The position numbers and the translations under genes are program-made. The notes under the pieces are model-generated. The model ran no database searches and was not told the origin of the DNA. It saw only the letters and a list, made by a program, of their open reading frames with translations. 64,000 nt of DNA from Anopheles merus. Its lineage: Eukaryota; Arthropoda; Insecta; Diptera; Culicidae. This document shows positions 61,160 to 64,000 of the stretch, piece by piece (the first letter of the stretch is position 1; each line of letters begins with the position of its first letter). The DNA lies in the NCBI RefSeq assembly GCF_017562075.2, contig NC_054082.1, positions 26,164,208 to 26,228,207 of the forward strand. Direction: 5' to 3'.

Positions 61160-61688
61160 TTAAATTTAATCAATTATTTTAACGATCAATTTCTTTTTAC
61201 CCTACTAGCATAAAGAATGAAAAAGTATGCGTCTTATATAAATAATCAAGTGGGGTACCAATTCAGCACAAGCCGAAAGAAACGGAAAGGCAGGGGTATA
61301 AGGAAAATACAATGAAACAGCGCGAGCGAGCGTTCTTTTCAGTGAGAGCGCCTCGTGCATTTTAAAGGCATGCAATAGAGCGCATTCTTTCCGTGGTAGC
61401 GCTCCATCCGCCATTTTTAATTTTTAGCCCAAAACAACGGACTTCGGATCCGATCTTGGACCGGACCCCCACCGTGTGTTTCTACTTACCCCTCGCCTGA
61501 AAATTTCATTCTCTTTGTCTGTCGGGTAAGCTTTAACCGCCGACAGCGAGATTCAAATTTAAATGATTTTCTTTGACGAGCAATTCTCGGAATCCACGCA
61601 ACTGACATTTTCTACTAATTATGAACATTACATTTTAACGGATAAAAATAAAAAGTGCCAGGCAAACAAACGTGCATCAGCGCGATAA

Positions 61689-61859
61689 GGGCGGTGGCAA
61701 CGCTTTTTCGCATGCGATTTTATCGGACGGCCTGTCAAATTTTTATATCGGATTTGACAGATAACGTCGGACGACGAAATCGCACGTCCGACGTTATCTG
61801 TCAAATCCCATATAAATTTCGTCCGATAAAATCGCATCTGATGAGCGTTGCCACTGCCC
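61689..61859. mobile_element. 171-bp fold-back MITE, PIF/Harbinger-like
   Basis: The sequence starts GGGCGGTGGCAACGCT and ends with AGCGTTGCCACTGCCC. Its arms continue through GATTTTATCGGACG and GATTTGACAGATAACGTCGGACG with their reverse complements, so almost the whole length folds on itself. TAA flanks both sides (61686-61688 and 61860-61862), the three-base duplication usual for PIF/Harbinger elements. Confidence 0.8.
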
Positions 61860-61897
61860 TAAGTAACAAATGAGGTTAACAATCCTTGAAACAGCAT

Positions 61898-62060
61898 CCC
61901 ATGCGCCACAGATTAAGCTTAAACGACTGAAAAATCAAATATCTGTGATTTTCGGTAGGTTAAATGAAATATCGGTAGTTTTAGGAGGCTTATCTGTGAA
62001 TCGGTAGGCATATGAAAAATCGGTAGGAATACAGATAAATCGGTATTTCTGGTCACTCTG
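61898..62060. repeat. fragment of the 56911-type element followed by TCGGTAG repeats
   Basis: It starts CCCATGCGCCACAGATTAAG, the left end of the 56911 element with one change, and continues for about 35 bases. Several scattered TCGGTAGG/TCGGTAGT phrases follow, also seen at 56220-56265. Confidence 0.6.
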
Positions 62061-62202
62061 CCATGCATGCTAGCACGCGCACGCGATACACCTTGGATAC
62101 GGTCAAACGAACGCCTGTGTTTACCGGCAGTAAACACGCCAGGAAATCGATCAGAGTAGTCCTGTCCTCGTGCAAGTGACCTGTCTCTACCCAGTTTCCA
62201 CA

Positions 62203-63573
62203 ATGAAGATTGAAGAGGTAAAAAGCACGGTGAAAACCCAGCGCATTGCCGCCCACAGCCACGTGAAGGGGCTCGGACTGGACGAGAATGGGGTGCCGCT
62301 CCAGATGGCTGCCGGGCTGGTCGGGCAGAAGGACGCCCGCGAAGCGGCCGGTGTCGTGGTCGATCTGATCAAGTCGAAGAAAATGTCCGGCCGCGCGCTG
62401 CTGCTGGCCGGACCGCCCGGCACGGGCAAAACGGCCATCGCCCTAGCGATTGCCCAGGAGCTCGGCAACAAGGTGCCGTTCTGTCCGATGGTCGGCTCGG
62501 AAGTGTTTAGCAGCGAAATCAAAAAGACCGAAGTGCTGATGGAAAACTTCCGCCGCTCGATCGGGCTGCGCATCCGCGAAACGAAGGAGGTGTACGAAGG
62601 CGAGGTGACCGAGCTGACGCCGGTCGAGACGGAGAACCCGATGGGCGGGTACGGCAAAACGATCAGCAACGTGGTGATCGGGCTGAAGACGGCCAAGGGC
62701 ACCAAGCAGCTCAAGCTCGACCCCAGCATCTACGAGACGCTGCAGCGCGAAAAGGTCGAGGTCGGCGACGTCATCTACATCGAGGCAAACAGTGGCGCGG
62801 TGAAGCGCCAGGGCCGCAGCGACAACTTTGCCACCGAGTTCGATCTCGAGACGGAGGAGTACGTGCCGCTGCCGAAGGGTGAGGTGCACAAGAAGAAGGA
62901 GGTGGTGCAGGACGTGACGCTGCACGATCTGGACGCGGCGAACGCGCGACCCCAGGGCGGCCAGGACGTGCTGTCGATCGTGGGCCAGATGATGAAGCCG
63001 AAAAAGACGGAAATCACCGACAAGCTGCGCACGGAGATTAACAAAATCGTGAACAAATACATCGACCAGGGCATTGCCGAGCTGGTGCCAGGCGTGCTGT
63101 TCATCGACGAGGTACACATGCTCGATCTGGAGTGCTTCACCTATCTGCACAAATCGCTCGAATCGGCCATCGCACCGATTGTCATTTTTGCCACCAACCG
63201 CGGCCGGTGTGTGATCCGCGGCACGGATGATATCATCTCCCCGCACGGCATTCCGCTCGATCTGCTGGATCGGTTGCTGATCGTGCGCACCGCCCCGTAC
63301 AACACGAGCGAAATGGAACAGATCATACGGCTACGGGCCCAGACGGAGGGGCTGAACGTGGAGGACGCCGCCATCCAGGCGCTGAGCGAGATTGGGTCCA
63401 ACACGACGCTGCGGTACGCGGTGCAGCTGCTGACGCCGGCCAACCAGACGAGCAAGGTGAATGGGCGCACGCAGATCACCAAGGACGACATAATGGACGT
63501 ACATTCCCTGTTTTTGGACGCGAAGCGGTCGGCCAAGTTTTTGCAGGAAGAAAACACCAAGTACATGATGTAA
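62203..63573 (+). CDS. RUVBL1: RuvB-like 1 AAA+ ATPase (pontin)
   Basis: Nuclear AAA+ helicase-like ATPase that forms hexameric rings with RUVBL2 (reptin) and serves INO80, SWR1/TIP60 and the R2TP chaperone complex. The single uninterrupted exon encodes 456 residues, the exact human length. The start MKIEEVKSTVKTQRIAAHSH matches RUVBL1 and not RUVBL2. Walker A GPPGTGKT is at 70-77, the OB-fold insertion runs from about 125 to 290 with YGKTISNVVIGLKTAKGTK, Walker B LFIDEVHMLD is at about 299-308, and sensor-1 IFATNRG and sensor-2 TTLRYAVQLLTPAN follow. An upstream in-frame ATG at 62170 would add 11 residues but is less likely. Codon use is strongly GC-biased compared with the AT-rich repeats to its left. 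Confidence 0.98.
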   Translation: MKIEEVKSTVKTQRIAAHSHVKGLGLDENGVPLQMAAGLVGQKDAREAAGVVVDLIKSKKMSGRALLLAGPPGTGKTAIALAIAQELGNKVPFCPMVGSEVFSSEIKKTEVLMENFRRSIGLRIRETKEVYEGEVTELTPVETENPMGGYGKTISNVVIGLKTAKGTKQLKLDPSIYETLQREKVEVGDVIYIEANSGAVKRQGRSDNFATEFDLETEEYVPLPKGEVHKKKEVVQDVTLHDLDAANARPQGGQDVLSIVGQMMKPKKTEITDKLRTEINKIVNKYIDQGIAELVPGVLFIDEVHMLDLECFTYLHKSLESAIAPIVIFATNRGRCVIRGTDDIISPHGIPLDLLDRLLIVRTAPYNTSEMEQIIRLRAQTEGLNVEDAAIQALSEIGSNTTLRYAVQLLTPANQTSKVNGRTQITKDDIMDVHSLFLDAKRSAKFLQEENTKYMM

Positions 63574-63586
63574 AGCGCACCTTTTT

Positions 63587-63592
63587 TTATTA
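63587..63592 (-). terminator. poly(A) signal of GLDC
   Basis: AATAAA on the minus strand, about 175 bases past the GLDC stop and just beyond the pontin stop on the other strand. Confidence 0.45.
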
Positions 63593-63647
63593 CGACTCTA
63601 ATCGAGCCCCTTTATCAAGGTTACTAATTGTAAAGCATCGGACAGGA

Positions 63648-63653
63648 AATAAA
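63648..63653 (+). terminator. poly(A) signal of RUVBL1
   Basis: AATAAA 75 bases past the pontin stop. It falls between the GLDC stop and its candidate signal, so the convergent transcripts probably overlap. Confidence 0.7.
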
Positions 63654-63766
63654 ACAACCGTGCGTTCCGTACAGTACTTAAATATGTTTTAATGGTTGAT
63701 TTTTGTGCAGGGTAGAGGATGTTTCTTTTGTTTTTTTACAGAGAAGGCGAGGACCGAAGGAACGCT

Positions 63767-64000
63767 TTACTCGTAATCCGGCACCATCGGGGGACAGGTG
63801 CAGACCAGATGCTTGTCGCCGTACAGATCATCGATGCGTCCAACAGTGGGCCAGATTTTCGTTTCCGGCTTGACGAAGGGCTGTAAAAGAGAGAAAGAGA
63901 AGGTAAAGCCACTTGCGCTCTAACCACACTGCACCACCGCCGTTACTTACCGCTGGGAACGCACCGAGCTCCCGCGGATACGGCCGGTTCCACTCCGACG
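63767..64000 (-). CDS. GLDC: glycine dehydrogenase (decarboxylating), P-protein, C-terminal end
   Basis: PLP-dependent first enzyme of the mitochondrial glycine cleavage system; it decarboxylates glycine and passes the aminomethyl group to H-protein. Only the last two coding exons are in the window: 64000-63951 (partial; reads EWNRPYPRELGAFPA) and 63880-63767 (PFVKPETKIWPTVGRIDD, LYGDKHLVCTCPP, MVPDYE, stop). The intron is 70 bp with GT-AG ends, phase 0. This is the conserved C-terminus of the family. The PLP lysine and most of the protein lie beyond the right edge. The gene converges on pontin. Confidence 0.95.

Noticed and set aside
1..64000. CRISPR arrays, operons or bacterial mobile genes
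   Set aside because: The tandem repeat at 1-330 has no spacers, all recognised genes are eukaryotic with spliceosomal introns, and no bacterial features were seen.

Overview
The window looks like nuclear DNA of a dipteran insect, most probably an Anopheles mosquito. This is inferred from GT-AG introns of 60 bp to several kb, insect-like protein sequences, many CA/GT microsatellites and AT-rich stretches full of MITEs. Nothing bacterial, plasmid-like or viral is visible. The species was not confirmed by any search.

Layout: 1-6149 is repeat-rich (a 21-bp minisatellite, two decayed LINE fragments, a CT microsatellite). From 28305 down to 6150, on the minus strand, lies most of a very large unconventional myosin gene with thirteen recognisable coding exons. 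Its product has a motor, three IQ motifs, a charged helix, a His/Pro-rich linker and two MyTH4-FERM units with no SH3 domain between them, the layout of class XXII myosins. Its true N-terminus was not found. The interval 28306-46160 is probably its 5' intron(s) or intergenic DNA. It holds a TATA-driven small secreted-peptide gene at 32.7 kb and a weaker secreted-peptide ORF at 39.8 kb.

From 46 to 64 kb the DNA is gene-dense: NDUFA4 (minus), NAXE (plus), a KIF17/OSM-3-type kinesin-2 (minus), an SCCPDH-like oxidoreductase (plus), RUVBL1/pontin (plus) and the 3' end of the glycine dehydrogenase gene GLDC (minus, cut by the window edge). NDUFA4 and NAXE are head-to-head. NAXE/kinesin and pontin/GLDC are convergent, with poly(A) signals that imply overlapping transcript ends. 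NDUFA4, NAXE and GLDC are all mitochondrial, whereas myosin and kinesin are motors; the grouping looks like ordinary eukaryotic neighbourhood and not an operon.

Between SCCPDH and pontin (56.0-62.2 kb) is a cluster of DNA transposon remnants whose borders can be read directly. They are a 1.6-kb element with both halves tandemly duplicated, a 431-bp THAP-encoding P-like element inserted in it with a 7-bp target duplication, a 2.4-kb TTAA-flanked inverted-repeat element and a 171-bp fold-back MITE with TAA duplication.
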